Translations under genes and position numbers: made by a program | Part shown: positions 8,691 to 17,401 of the stretch, in pieces | Position numbering within the stretch: position 1 is the first letter of the stretch | Layout of the letters: every line of letters starts with the position of its first letter | Origin: Coprothermobacterota bacterium | Lineage (GTDB): Bacteria; Caldisericota; JANLFM01 | Reading direction: 5' to 3' | Length of the DNA stretch: 45,088 nt | Assembly (NCBI GenBank): GCA_026389415.1 | Contig: JAPLHX010000215.1 | Location: 1 to 45,088, forward strand | Notes under the pieces: generated by a model | Seen by the model: only the letters and a program-made list of their open reading frames with translations | Databases searched by the model: none | Told to the model about the DNA's origin: nothing

Positions 8691-10147
8691 AGGATTTGTT
8701 TTTAGACACTGAAACCCGTTCCGGCTTGGAATGGGAGGAGTTTCTCGGGCTGGTTGAAGTTCAAAGCAGCCTCGGGTTCGATTTTAAGCGCCACTTGGCT
8801 CCTTTCAGTGCAGATCAACGCGATGCTATGAAACGCGAGTGGAAACGAACCGTTCGTTTCAGCGAATGGCTGAAAAAGCAAAAGGCCTGGACGATGGAAC
8901 TCACCACCGTTTTGCGGGAAGTACGCGACGTGCACAGATCACTGGAAAGAGCGCGAGAGGGAATGATTCTGACAATTGCAGAATTGTATGAAATCAAGCG
9001 CTTCCTTTTCGCCTGTTTGCAAGTTCGTGATTTGCTCAAGCCGATTGCATTGCGATTTCTGTCTAGATACCGGCCTCATGATTCAACCCTCCTCCATCGC
9101 TTTTTCTGCAAAGGGAACCAGAGTCCTCAAACATTCGCCATCGTCGACGCCTACTCTCCTGGCCTGGCTGAAATTCGCCGAAAAAAGAAAAAGCTCTTGA
9201 CGCAATCGGAGATGAACCAACCGGCTTGGAAGGAAAAACGCCTTCAATTGGAACAACAAGAAGATGACGAAGAGAAACGTATTCGTCAAACCCTCAGCCA
9301 ATCCGTAGCCGCCGAAAGCGACCTTCTGCTGACCGATACCCGAAGGCTTGCAAATCTAGATTTTCTGACGGGTAAGAGTCTATTGAGCCTTCAATACCGC
9401 GGTGTAAGTCCCGAGTTGCTGTCATTGCGCAGCCGGAAAGCCATAACCATCGAAGACGGTGTGCATTGGCCGATGGCACTGCGCTGGAAGGAGCGTGGAG
9501 TGCGCTTCCAACCAATTACATTGGACGCCGGAAAAGGAGCGCTACTGATTACGGGAGCAAACATGTCCGGCAAGACTGTCTTGTTGAAAACAATCGGTTT
9601 ACTGGTTGCGATGGCTCAATACGGTTTTTTGATTCCTGCGCGTTGCATGTCATTTCTCCCCCGCCAATTTCTATTCTTTTCCACCCGGGGTCGCGAGCCA
9701 GATGGACTGAGTGCATACGGGATCGAGATTGCCGGAGTGAAACGCGTTCTAAAACAGGATGTATCCGATGGCCTGCTGTTGTTTGATGAACTTGCTCGGG
9801 GAACCAACCCTCAAGAGGGGTTCGCCATCAACGCGGCTTTGCTAACCTATCTGCAACAAAAGCAGGCACCAGCGATTCTAACGTCGCATTTCGAGGGTTT
9901 AGCGAACCTCTGTAACGTGGATCACTGGCAGATGAGTGGTTTGGGAGCCATCACGTTGGATCAGGTGAAAGCTCTCACCAAAGGGATTGGAGAAGAACTG
10001 ATCATCAAACTGATGAGCTATCGGTTGGAGCGAGTCGAGCGGGACCGGCCGATTCCTCGCGATGCTTTAAAGATTGCTGTAATGCTTGGATTGAACCCTG
10101 ACGTGATAGAATTGGCTGAAAAATACCTCGAGCAAACTCCCCAATGA
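8687..10147 (+). CDS. kamC: KamC, MutS-like ATPase associated with lysine 5,6-aminomutase
   Basis: A 486-residue protein whose C-terminal half is a MutS/Rad50-like ABC ATPase. Walker A is GANMSGKT (290-297), Walker B is DGLLLFDE (361-368) and the D-loop region is LARGTNPQEG. The N-terminal half is largely helical with a charged coiled-coil-like stretch (about 160-210) and lacks the MutS mismatch-binding domain. It is therefore not a mismatch repair protein. It lies directly before kamD with a four-base overlap, matching KamC of other lysine fermenters, where it is proposed as the ATPase of a mutase reactivase. Chaperone-like release of damaged cobalamin is an inference. Confidence 0.85.
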   Translation: MKDLFLDTETRSGLEWEEFLGLVEVQSSLGFDFKRHLAPFSADQRDAMKREWKRTVRFSEWLKKQKAWTMELTTVLREVRDVHRSLERAREGMILTIAELYEIKRFLFACLQVRDLLKPIALRFLSRYRPHDSTLLHRFFCKGNQSPQTFAIVDAYSPGLAEIRRKKKKLLTQSEMNQPAWKEKRLQLEQQEDDEEKRIRQTLSQSVAAESDLLLTDTRRLANLDFLTGKSLLSLQYRGVSPELLSLRSRKAITIEDGVHWPMALRWKERGVRFQPITLDAGKGALLITGANMSGKTVLLKTIGLLVAMAQYGFLIPARCMSFLPRQFLFFSTRGREPDGLSAYGIEIAGVKRVLKQDVSDGLLLFDELARGTNPQEGFAINAALLTYLQQKQAPAILTSHFEGLANLCNVDHWQMSGLGAITLDQVKALTKGIGEELIIKLMSYRLERVERDRPIPRDALKIAVMLGLNPDVIELAEKYLEQTPQ

Positions 10148-11706
10148 AGCTAGCAATTTCCTCCGAGCAAGTTCAACATTGCCGGGCTATGGCCCTAGCA
10201 ATTGCTCACGAAGTGCAGATGGAGATTTCTCGAATGAGCACAATATCGGTGGAGCGATCCCTTCTGCGGTTGTTGGGCATGGAAGGTGCTACAGCAGGCA
10301 TACCTTGGGTGAACGTATTCCTAGAACAAATTCAAGAGCACAATGTTTTAGAAGACGGCGCTCTGTACTGGCTCGGAAATACGTTGTGTGCAACAGATCT
10401 CTCCATTTCCCAGATCGGTCAGGAAGTAGGGGAGGGTAGGCTGGATGTCGTCAAAACGGTGAGACACCCCTTGAAGGACATTCAAGCAAGCATTGCAGCC
10501 GTCACGATGGAGAGTTTAAGACGGATTTTTCTTTTGCGTGCGCAACGAAGACAATTTAGAAATGGTTTACCAATCCATGTTTCGCCTCTTCTTTATGTCA
10601 TCGTAGCTAGTGGGAATATCCACGACGATATTGCCCAAGCCAAAGCAGCTGCCGAGCAAGGTGCGGATGTAATCGCTGTGATTCGCTCTACTGCCCAGAG
10701 TCTGCTGGATTTTGTGCCAGAAGGAGTGACGACGGAAGGTTTTGGAGGTACCTATGCCACACAGGCAAATTATCGCCTGATGCGGGCAGCATTGGACGAA
10801 GTCTCGCGCAAAACAGGCCGATACATCCACCAGGTAAATTACTGTTCCGGGCTTTGCATGGCAGAAATTGCGGCCTTGGCGATATTGGAAGGCTTAGACC
10901 TGATGGTCAACGACGCGCTTTATGGCATCCTGTTCCGAGATTTGAACATGGTGCGAACCATGATAGACCAGCATTTTTCCCGTTACCTGCTCGGTCTGTT
11001 TGACTTGATCATCGTCACGGGGGAAGACAATTTGATTAAAACCGTAGATGCCTTCCAAGAATACTACATCGTACTGACTTCACAGTTCATCAATGAACAG
11101 CTGGCCAAACAAGCTGGTATGGAGGAGAAACAAATCGGTTTAGGACACGCCGCAGAATTGGATCCTTCCTTGCCGGATAGTTTTTTATGGGAATTGGTAC
11201 AGGCACAATTGGTTCGACAAATCTTCCCCCATTCTCCAGTGAAATTCATGCCTCCCACGCGTTACATATCCGGCAATATATTTTTCGCGCATGTGCTGGA
11301 TACCCTCTTTAACCTAGTGGCCATTTGGACTGGACAAGAAATCATATTATTGGGGATGCCGACAGAAGGAATTCATACACCGTACGTACAGGACCGCTAT
11401 CTCAGCCTGGAAAGCGCTATGCACTTGCGCTCCGCAGCCTGCTCCTTACGGAAAGAACTAAATTTCCGACAGAATGGGAAATCGAAAGCGCGTGCACAGG
11501 GGATTTTGGATCAAACGGAAAGCACATTGTCCGAAATCGAGCAAATTGGTCTATGGACGGCACTGAACCGGGGAATGTTCTCCCAAATCAAACGTAGCCG
11601 AAAAGGAGGGCGCGGCTATGAAGGTGTATTTCCGATCAGCCAGTTCTATTTGAATCCTTTTCTGGACCAGGAACTGGTAAAGCGGGCACGGAAAATTGCG
11701 CGATGA
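10144..11706 (+). CDS. kamD: Lysine 5,6-aminomutase, alpha subunit
   Basis: A 520-residue catalytic TIM-barrel subunit of the adenosylcobalamin- and PLP-dependent mutase that moves the terminal amino group of beta-lysine to give 3,5-diaminohexanoate. Length agrees with known KamD (about 516). Characteristic stretches include YVIVASGNIHDDIAQAKAAA (about 157-176), QVNYCSGLCMAEIA and VKFMPPTRYISGNIF. Start and stop each overlap the neighbouring gene by four bases, so alpha and beta subunits should be translated in step. Together with kamE and kamA the assignment is secure. Confidence 0.95.
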   Translation: MKLAISSEQVQHCRAMALAIAHEVQMEISRMSTISVERSLLRLLGMEGATAGIPWVNVFLEQIQEHNVLEDGALYWLGNTLCATDLSISQIGQEVGEGRLDVVKTVRHPLKDIQASIAAVTMESLRRIFLLRAQRRQFRNGLPIHVSPLLYVIVASGNIHDDIAQAKAAAEQGADVIAVIRSTAQSLLDFVPEGVTTEGFGGTYATQANYRLMRAALDEVSRKTGRYIHQVNYCSGLCMAEIAALAILEGLDLMVNDALYGILFRDLNMVRTMIDQHFSRYLLGLFDLIIVTGEDNLIKTVDAFQEYYIVLTSQFINEQLAKQAGMEEKQIGLGHAAELDPSLPDSFLWELVQAQLVRQIFPHSPVKFMPPTRYISGNIFFAHVLDTLFNLVAIWTGQEIILLGMPTEGIHTPYVQDRYLSLESAMHLRSAACSLRKELNFRQNGKSKARAQGILDQTESTLSEIEQIGLWTALNRGMFSQIKRSRKGGRGYEGVFPISQFYLNPFLDQELVKRARKIAR

Positions 11707-12446
11707 CGTCGATCGAGGAAGTGCGACCGTATGGAGATCGTTTGAATGACGGAGCAATCCAGATCTCCTTTAGCTTGCCAATTCCCCTTTCGGCCCAATC
11801 TAAAGAAGCTGCAAAACAGGTCGCCGGCAAGCTCGGACTGGAGCATTTGCGGCTGATTTATGCGCAAGATCTCGGCAATTCGTTTTCCTTTTACATCATC
11901 TATGGGAGAACCAGCGGTTCCATAAATCTCTCATCTATCCATATTCCTACCGTAGATATCCCCCAGATGGATTTTTGGCAGATCAATGATCTACTAGCGC
12001 ATGAATTAAAAAAAACAGTCACTGTAGTAGGAGCGACAATGGGTGCGGACGCGCACACAGTCGGACTGGATGCCATTCTGAGTGCAAAGGGTTTCGGCGG
12101 AGAATCCGGGTTGGAACGCTATCCCCAGTTCAAGATTTACAACCTGGGAGCTCAAGTACCCGCCGAGGAAGTATTGCGCGAGATCATTGAGCAAAAAGCA
12201 GATGTTGCATTGATTTCGCAAGTTGTCACGCAGAGACAATCCCATCTGCAAAACTTGTCGTATTTGGAGGATCTCTTGGAAGGGGAAGAATTGCGCCAGG
12301 ATCTCATCCTGATCTGTGGTGGTCCGTACATCGATACGGAGGTTGCCCTAGAAGTTGGATTCGATGCAGGGTTCGGCCCTGGCACGACACCTTCCCAGGT
12401 AGCCAGCTTTGTTGTAAACGAGTTACTAAGGCGGAGACGAGCTTGA
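11703..12446 (+). CDS. kamE: Lysine 5,6-aminomutase, beta subunit
   Basis: A 247-residue subunit carrying the cobalamin Rossmann domain. The base-off B12 motif Asp-x-His-x-x-Gly is seen at 116-121, with His118 as the cobalt ligand. Lys129 in the SAKGFGG segment corresponds by equal spacing (11 residues from the histidine) to the PLP-binding lysine of the clostridial enzyme. Residues 1-95 form the dimerisation and PLP region. The conserved CGGPYIDTEVA and DAGFGPGT segments complete the B12 fold. The stop codon overlaps the TTG start of pyrG, so an unrelated housekeeping gene is coupled directly to it. Confidence 0.95.
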   Translation: MTSIEEVRPYGDRLNDGAIQISFSLPIPLSAQSKEAAKQVAGKLGLEHLRLIYAQDLGNSFSFYIIYGRTSGSINLSSIHIPTVDIPQMDFWQINDLLAHELKKTVTVVGATMGADAHTVGLDAILSAKGFGGESGLERYPQFKIYNLGAQVPAEEVLREIIEQKADVALISQVVTQRQSHLQNLSYLEDLLEGEELRQDLILICGGPYIDTEVALEVGFDAGFGPGTTPSQVASFVVNELLRRRRA

Positions 12447-14056
12447 GCAAATTCATCTTCATCACTGGAGGTGTGGTCTCAGGACTGGGCAAGGGGATTC
12501 TTACTGCGTCCATCGGTGCCTTGGTCAAAGCCCGTGGTTTATCTGCCACAATGCTGAAATTCGATCCCTATCTGAACGTGGATGCAGGGACCATGAGCCC
12601 TTATCAGCACGGGGAAGTATTCGTCTTAAACGATGGAGCGGAAACGGATTTGGATCTCGGTCATTATGAACGGTTCATCGATGAAGATCTGACTCGTCTC
12701 TCCAACGTCACTTCTGGAAAGATCTATTCAAGCGTGATCACCCGTGAACGGCGTGGGGATTACCTGGGGGCCACTGTGCAAATGATTCCGCATGTTACCG
12801 ACGAGATAAAACAGACGATCCGTCTATTGGCTCACGAATCGACCGCAGAGGTGCTTGTGATAGAGATTGGCGGCACAGTCGGCGATATTGAAGGATTGCC
12901 TTTCCTGGAAGCCATTCGACAATTCCGCAGGGATTCTCAGCCACAAGAGGTTCTCTACATACACACGACTTTGGTACCATTTCTCGATCCCAGTGGTGAA
13001 CAGAAAACAAAACCTACACAGCATAGTGTGCGGGAGCTTCGCAGCATCGGAATACAACCTGATGTGATTGTGTGTCGCTCTAATCTGCCGATTTCCGGAA
13101 AAATGAGAAACAAGGTTGCCCTCTTTTGCGATGTGCAGCCAAATGAGGTAATCTCTCTTCCCGACTTGGAATCCATTTATCGCGTTCCTATCTTCCTGGA
13201 ACGAGAAGGCCTGGCGCCGATTCTGGATCGGTTCATCGGCAAGCATCGCAAAACAGACTTATCAAAATGGGAACGTTTAGACCGGATCCTCGAAAGTGTA
13301 CGTCCCACCGTGCAAATCGGACTGGTCGGTAAGTATGTTGGGATGCGCGATACCTATATTTCGGTCACAGAAGCCATAAAGCACGCAGGTTTTGAGGTTG
13401 GGGTGGAACCTCAAGTGAAATGGATCGACGCGGAGAAACTCGAAAAAGCGGGCACGGAAAAAACACTGAACACATTGGACGGAATCATCGTTCCGGGTGG
13501 TTTTGATAACCGAGGCGTTGAGGGCAAGATCCTAGCGATCCGTTATGCACGGGAACAGCAGATGCCATTCCTTGGTCTTTGTTTGGGGATGCAATGTGCC
13601 GTGATTGAATTTGCCCGCAACGTCTGTGGATTGCAGCGTGCAAATAGTACGGAGTTCGATGCCAAGACGCCCGACCCTGTCATTTACCTATTGCCCAACC
13701 AACGTGGACGAAAAGAGAAAGGTGGAACCATGCGACTTGGAGCTTTTCCATGTCGACTGAAGATTGGCAGTAAAGCCCACCAAGCGTATGGTTTGGATGT
13801 TGTACAAGAACGACACCGGCATCGTTTTGAGTTAAACAATCGTTATCGAATGATGTTTGAGGAAGCAGGGTTGATCGTATCTGGGAATTATGAGGAGAAA
13901 AATCTGGCAGAAGTAATGGAAATCACGGATCACCCATGGTTTGTTGGGAGTCAGTTTCACCCGGAACTGACTTCGCGACCAGGCAAAGCGAATCCACTCT
14001 TCCGCCAGTTCGTAGATGCATGCTCCAGGAGGGCGGAAGCGAAATGGAAAAGCTGA
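12443..14056 (+). CDS. pyrG: CTP synthase
   Basis: A 537-residue enzyme that aminates UTP to CTP using glutamine. The synthetase domain (1-265) starts with KFIFITGGVVSGLGKG, and the class I amidotransferase domain (about 290-537) has the nucleophile motif GLCLGMQ and the QFHPEL histidine/glutamate pair. The start is a TTG overlapping the kamE stop (TTGA), and the protein begins exactly where PyrG normally begins. It is embedded between kamE and kce, with a 13-base overlap into kce. This is unusual, because pyrG is normally not part of lysine catabolic clusters. There is no sign of decay. Confidence 0.95.
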   Translation: MSKFIFITGGVVSGLGKGILTASIGALVKARGLSATMLKFDPYLNVDAGTMSPYQHGEVFVLNDGAETDLDLGHYERFIDEDLTRLSNVTSGKIYSSVITRERRGDYLGATVQMIPHVTDEIKQTIRLLAHESTAEVLVIEIGGTVGDIEGLPFLEAIRQFRRDSQPQEVLYIHTTLVPFLDPSGEQKTKPTQHSVRELRSIGIQPDVIVCRSNLPISGKMRNKVALFCDVQPNEVISLPDLESIYRVPIFLEREGLAPILDRFIGKHRKTDLSKWERLDRILESVRPTVQIGLVGKYVGMRDTYISVTEAIKHAGFEVGVEPQVKWIDAEKLEKAGTEKTLNTLDGIIVPGGFDNRGVEGKILAIRYAREQQMPFLGLCLGMQCAVIEFARNVCGLQRANSTEFDAKTPDPVIYLLPNQRGRKEKGGTMRLGAFPCRLKIGSKAHQAYGLDVVQERHRHRFELNNRYRMMFEEAGLIVSGNYEEKNLAEVMEITDHPWFVGSQFHPELTSRPGKANPLFRQFVDACSRRAEAKWKS

Positions 14057-14862
14057 TAATTACAGTTGCAATTTGTGGGGCGGAAGCCAGAAAGCTGGAT
14101 AACCCCGCATTACCGGTAACGCCGGAGGAAATTGCACAAGAAGCTTATAAATCCTATTTAGCTGGGGCGTCTGTCGTCCATCTCCATGTGCGAGATCAAC
14201 ATGGGAACCCCAGTCAAGATGTTGGGAACTTCCGGTATGCAATGGAATTGATTCGACAAAAATGCGACATGATCATCCAAATCTCTACAGGAGGTGCCAT
14301 TGGAGCCTCTCCCGAGGAACGGGTAGCGCCATTGGAACTTATGCCCGAGATGGCTTCGCTGACATGTGGAACGGTGAATTTTGGTGAAGGAGTGTTTTGG
14401 AATCCGCCTAACCTGATCACTGGTTTCGCAAGAAGAATGAAAGAGCTGGGAGTCAGACCAGAAATCGAAGTCTTTGAAGCGGGCATGATCCAAAATGCCT
14501 TAAATCTTGTGAAGAAAGGATTATTGGATTCGCCACTTCATTTCGATTTTGTAATGGGCGTACCCGGTGGAATTACCGGTTATTTGCGCGATCTTATTTA
14601 CTTGAGCGAGACAGTTCCACCGGGATCGACTTGGACTGTAGCAGGTATCGGCCGTTTTGAACTTCCTTTAGCTGTTGCTGCGATCATTTTGGGCGGTCAC
14701 GTTCGAGTTGGTTTTGAGGACAACATCTACTATCGAAAAGATGTTTTGGCTGAAAGTAACGCCCAGTTAGTGGAAAGGGTTAAGCGGATTGCGCTCGAAC
14801 TGGGGAGAGAGATCGCTACTCCTGCAGAAGCGCGCCGGATCCTTCATATATCCCGTGATTGA
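14044..14862 (+). CDS. kce: 3-keto-5-aminohexanoate cleavage enzyme
   Basis: A 272-residue BKACE-family (DUF849) enzyme that condenses 5-amino-3-oxohexanoate with acetyl-CoA and releases acetoacetate and 3-aminobutyryl-CoA. The zinc-binding HLHVRD motif lies at about 46-51 and the conserved GFEDNIYY motif near the C-terminus supplies a further metal ligand. ATG 14044 was chosen over the longer frame from 13936. It has an AGGAGGG ribosome site 10 bases upstream and starts at the usual MEKLIITVAICGAE. It overlaps pyrG by 13 bases. The BKACE family includes other beta-keto acid cleavage enzymes, but the kam/kdd context fixes the substrate. Confidence 0.93.
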   Translation: MEKLIITVAICGAEARKLDNPALPVTPEEIAQEAYKSYLAGASVVHLHVRDQHGNPSQDVGNFRYAMELIRQKCDMIIQISTGGAIGASPEERVAPLELMPEMASLTCGTVNFGEGVFWNPPNLITGFARRMKELGVRPEIEVFEAGMIQNALNLVKKGLLDSPLHFDFVMGVPGGITGYLRDLIYLSETVPPGSTWTVAGIGRFELPLAVAAIILGGHVRVGFEDNIYYRKDVLAESNAQLVERVKRIALELGREIATPAEARRILHISRD

Positions 14863-15478
14863 AGAAGAGAAGATTGGTTCATTTCTTGAATCGCTGTGCT
14901 CTAGTAGCCCAACGCCTGGCGGCGGTGCTGTCAGTGGGCTTTGTGCCGCTTCGGCTGCTGCACTTGGGGCAATGGTCGCGGCGCTTTCTCAAGGAGAGAA
15001 ATACGCCGCAATCCGCCAACAAATGGCCGAATGGCAAGAGAAGTTTGCGAGCAAAAGCCTAGAGTTTCTCGAGCTGGGAGAGCAAGATGTGAAAGCTTTC
15101 CAGAAAGTGATGGCTGCTTATCGAATGCCGAGAGAGAATCCCTTGGATCGTCAAACGGCAATCCAAGCCGCATTAAAGCAAGCATCGCTCGTACCGTTAC
15201 AACTTGCGCGCGGGATGATTGAACTGTCACCCGGAATCCAGTTTCTGGCAATAAACGGAAATCGGAATGTCCTAAGCGATGTTGGAGTCGCATCCTCTGC
15301 AGCAGAGGCTGCTTTAGCCTCTGCCCAGATCAATGTCCTTGTGAATTTGATGGCCATTAAAGATAGGCAATTTGCTGCGGAAATGCATCAAATCCTTGAG
15401 CAGGAAGTCATCCCAGCCAGAGGCGAATTCCACCAGCAAACCGAATCCATTATCAAAGCTCTTGAAGGAGGAATCTAA
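14855..15478 (+). CDS. Stand-alone FTCD_C (cyclodeaminase-fold) protein, candidate 3-aminobutyryl-CoA ammonia lyase
   Basis: A 207-residue helical protein of the formiminotransferase-cyclodeaminase C-terminal family. The family hallmark SSPTPGGGAVSGL lies near residue 20, and an L-SDVGVASSAA-A segment near 150 matches the family. Known members either release ammonia from 5-formimino-THF or act as methenyl-THF cyclohydrolase. The GTG at 14855 fits the family N-terminus and overlaps kce by eight bases; the ribosome site is weak. It occupies the place where lysine clusters usually encode Kal, the hotdog-fold 3-aminobutyryl-CoA ammonia lyase, and no Kal is present. Replacement of Kal is a hypothesis, and a folate role is the alternative. 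Confidence 0.75.
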   Translation: MIEEEKIGSFLESLCSSSPTPGGGAVSGLCAASAAALGAMVAALSQGEKYAAIRQQMAEWQEKFASKSLEFLELGEQDVKAFQKVMAAYRMPRENPLDRQTAIQAALKQASLVPLQLARGMIELSPGIQFLAINGNRNVLSDVGVASSAAEAALASAQINVLVNLMAIKDRQFAAEMHQILEQEVIPARGEFHQQTESIIKALEGGI

Positions 15479-15480
15479 CT

Positions 15481-16662
15481 GTGAAAGACATCGTAATCTG
15501 TGCCGCCAAACGCACCCCCATTGGTTCGTTTCAAGGAACACTAAAGGAGATTTCAGCGCCTCATTTGGGAGCCGGAATCTGTCGATCCATACTGGAAGAA
15601 TGCCAGCTAGATCCAGAGGCAGTGCAAGAGCTTATCGCCGGCTGTGTTTTGCAGGCAGGACAAGGCATGAATCCTGCAAGGCAAATTGCGTTATTATCTG
15701 GATTGCCAGCCATTTCCACTGCCATGACCGTTAATCGGGTTTGCGGTTCCGGTTTACAGGCAATAGTTTCGGCGGCGCAAGCGATCACTCTTGGTGAAAT
15801 GGATTGCATCCTAGCGGGTGGAATTGAGAGCATGAGCCGAGTCCCCTATCTATTAGCCAAAGCCCGTCCGGGTTATCGTTTTGGCCACGACACTCTTTTT
15901 GACGGATTGATATTGGATGGACTATGGGATGCATTCCATGACGTTCATATGGGGCTCACGGCAGAAACACTTGCGGACCGATTCAGCATCAGCCGGCAGG
16001 AGCAAGACCGGTTCGCACTTGAGAGCCAAAATAAGGCGGTTCTGGCAATAAAGGAAGGGCGTTTCAACCGCGAAATTCATCCGGTACCAATCCCCCAAAC
16101 CAAGGGAGATCCGATTCTATTCGGCAACGATGAATATGTCCGAACCGAAACATCGATGGAAAGGTTGTCCAAACTGAAACCCGCTTTTCGCAAGGACGGA
16201 ACTGTAACCGCGGGCAATTCCTCCGGGATAAACGATGGTGCCGCCTTTCTCCTGATTACTTCTTCCAAATGGGCAGAAGCGCATCGTTTGAAACCAAGGG
16301 CAATCATACGGAGTTGGGCAGTGGCAGGAGTGGAACCGATGGAGATGGGGTTGGGACCTGTTCCAGCGGTGAAAAAAGCATTGGAACGGAGCGGAAATCT
16401 CCTTCAACAGATGGATGTGATCGAATTAAATGAAGCATTCGCCGCACAATCACTCGCAGTTCTCCGACAGCTGAATCCACCCCCGGAACGAGTGAATCCC
16501 AACGGAGGTGCAATCGCACTAGGTCATCCCATCGGCGCATCCGGCGCTCGGATACTGGTCACTTTGCTGCATGAACTAGAACGAAGTGCCGGCAAATTTG
16601 GACTGGCCACATTGTGCATCGGAGGAGGCCAGGGGATTGCCATGGTTATCGAAAGAGTATAA
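15481..16662 (+). CDS. Acetyl-CoA C-acetyltransferase (thiolase)
   Basis: A 393-residue thiolase. The acylated cysteine is in NRVCGSGLQ (near residue 88), followed by GGIESMSRVPYLL, the NEAFAAQ motif, the GHPIGASGARI histidine motif and the C-terminal CIGGGQG cysteine. In this operon it should act on acetoacetyl-CoA derived from the Kce product acetoacetate, giving two acetyl-CoA, one of which re-enters the Kce reaction. The required CoA-transferase is not in the window. It starts with GTG, backed by AAGGAGG nine bases upstream. A 70-base gap follows, the longest spacing between genes in this train. Confidence 0.93.
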   Translation: MKDIVICAAKRTPIGSFQGTLKEISAPHLGAGICRSILEECQLDPEAVQELIAGCVLQAGQGMNPARQIALLSGLPAISTAMTVNRVCGSGLQAIVSAAQAITLGEMDCILAGGIESMSRVPYLLAKARPGYRFGHDTLFDGLILDGLWDAFHDVHMGLTAETLADRFSISRQEQDRFALESQNKAVLAIKEGRFNREIHPVPIPQTKGDPILFGNDEYVRTETSMERLSKLKPAFRKDGTVTAGNSSGINDGAAFLLITSSKWAEAHRLKPRAIIRSWAVAGVEPMEMGLGPVPAVKKALERSGNLLQQMDVIELNEAFAAQSLAVLRQLNPPPERVNPNGGAIALGHPIGASGARILVTLLHELERSAGKFGLATLCIGGGQGIAMVIERV

Positions 16663-16732
16663 GCTAAGGTATCGCAAGAGAACGACCGCATGGAAGAACT
16701 CGTCCCGTGAATCCCAAAGCAGGAGGTGCGTG

Positions 16733-17401
16733 ATGCAACTCTTTTTGGACAGCGCGAAACCCAATGAAATCCGCGAGGCCGCAAACCTAGGGGTGATTAG
16801 TGGGGTCACAACCAATCCCTCTCTCGTTGCCAAAGAGAAGGTCGATTATAAGGAACGAATCATGGAGATCTGCCAAATCGTGAGCGGACCGGTCTCTGTC
16901 GAAGTGTTGTCCCAGGAAGCAGAAGGCATGGTTACCGAAGCCAAGGAATTTGCCACCTGGGCATCGAATGTGATCGTAAAAGTACCAATGATCGAGGAAG
17001 GCTTGAGAGCGCTCAAATCATTGCGACAGCTCAAAATTAGGACGAATGTTACTTTGGTATTTTCGCTAAACCAAGCGCTTCTGGCGGCGATTGCAGGAGC
17101 GGACTACGTCAGCCCATTTGTTGGTCGATTGGATGATGTTGGACATGATGGAATGCAGTTGGTAGCTGAAATTGTAAATGCCTATAAAACCTACAACATG
17201 AGTACACAAGTGATTGCAGCTTCCATTCGCCATCCGTTGCATGTCGTTCAGGCCGTACACGCGGGCGCGCACATCGCCACCATTCCCTTCGGCGTTTTGG
17301 AGGGAATGCTTCATCATCCTCTAACCGATTTAGGCGTCCAGCGGTTCCTCGATGACTGGCACCGGGCGATTGGCGAACAAGAAAGGAAAAACGATGTTTA
17401 A
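16733..17401 (+). CDS. Transaldolase-like protein (TalC/FSA family)
   Basis: A 222-residue small TIM-barrel aldolase of the transaldolase / fructose-6-phosphate aldolase subfamily. The N-terminal FLDSAKPNEIREA and GVTTNPSLVAKE motifs and the Schiff-base lysine Lys83 in VIVKVPM are clear. The ATG at 16733 is set by AGGAGGTG six bases upstream and by the family's usual first residues. The longer frame into the thiolase gene is not conserved. Members of this size either transfer dihydroxyacetone in the pentose phosphate pathway or cleave fructose-6-phosphate, and sequence alone does not separate these. It overlaps rho by eight bases. Confidence 0.9.
   Translation: MQLFLDSAKPNEIREAANLGVISGVTTNPSLVAKEKVDYKERIMEICQIVSGPVSVEVLSQEAEGMVTEAKEFATWASNVIVKVPMIEEGLRALKSLRQLKIRTNVTLVFSLNQALLAAIAGADYVSPFVGRLDDVGHDGMQLVAEIVNAYKTYNMSTQVIAASIRHPLHVVQAVHAGAHIATIPFGVLEGMLHHPLTDLGVQRFLDDWHRAIGEQERKNDV

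Noticed and set aside
8687..10147. Mismatch repair MutS
   Set aside because: The mismatch-binding and connector domains are absent, and the position in the kam cluster identifies KamC.
16637..16670. Possible promoter before the transaldolase gene
   Set aside because: TTGCCA with TATAAG has only a 15-base spacer, and TAAGGT at 16665-16670 has no -35 at 16-18 bases. Too weak to list.
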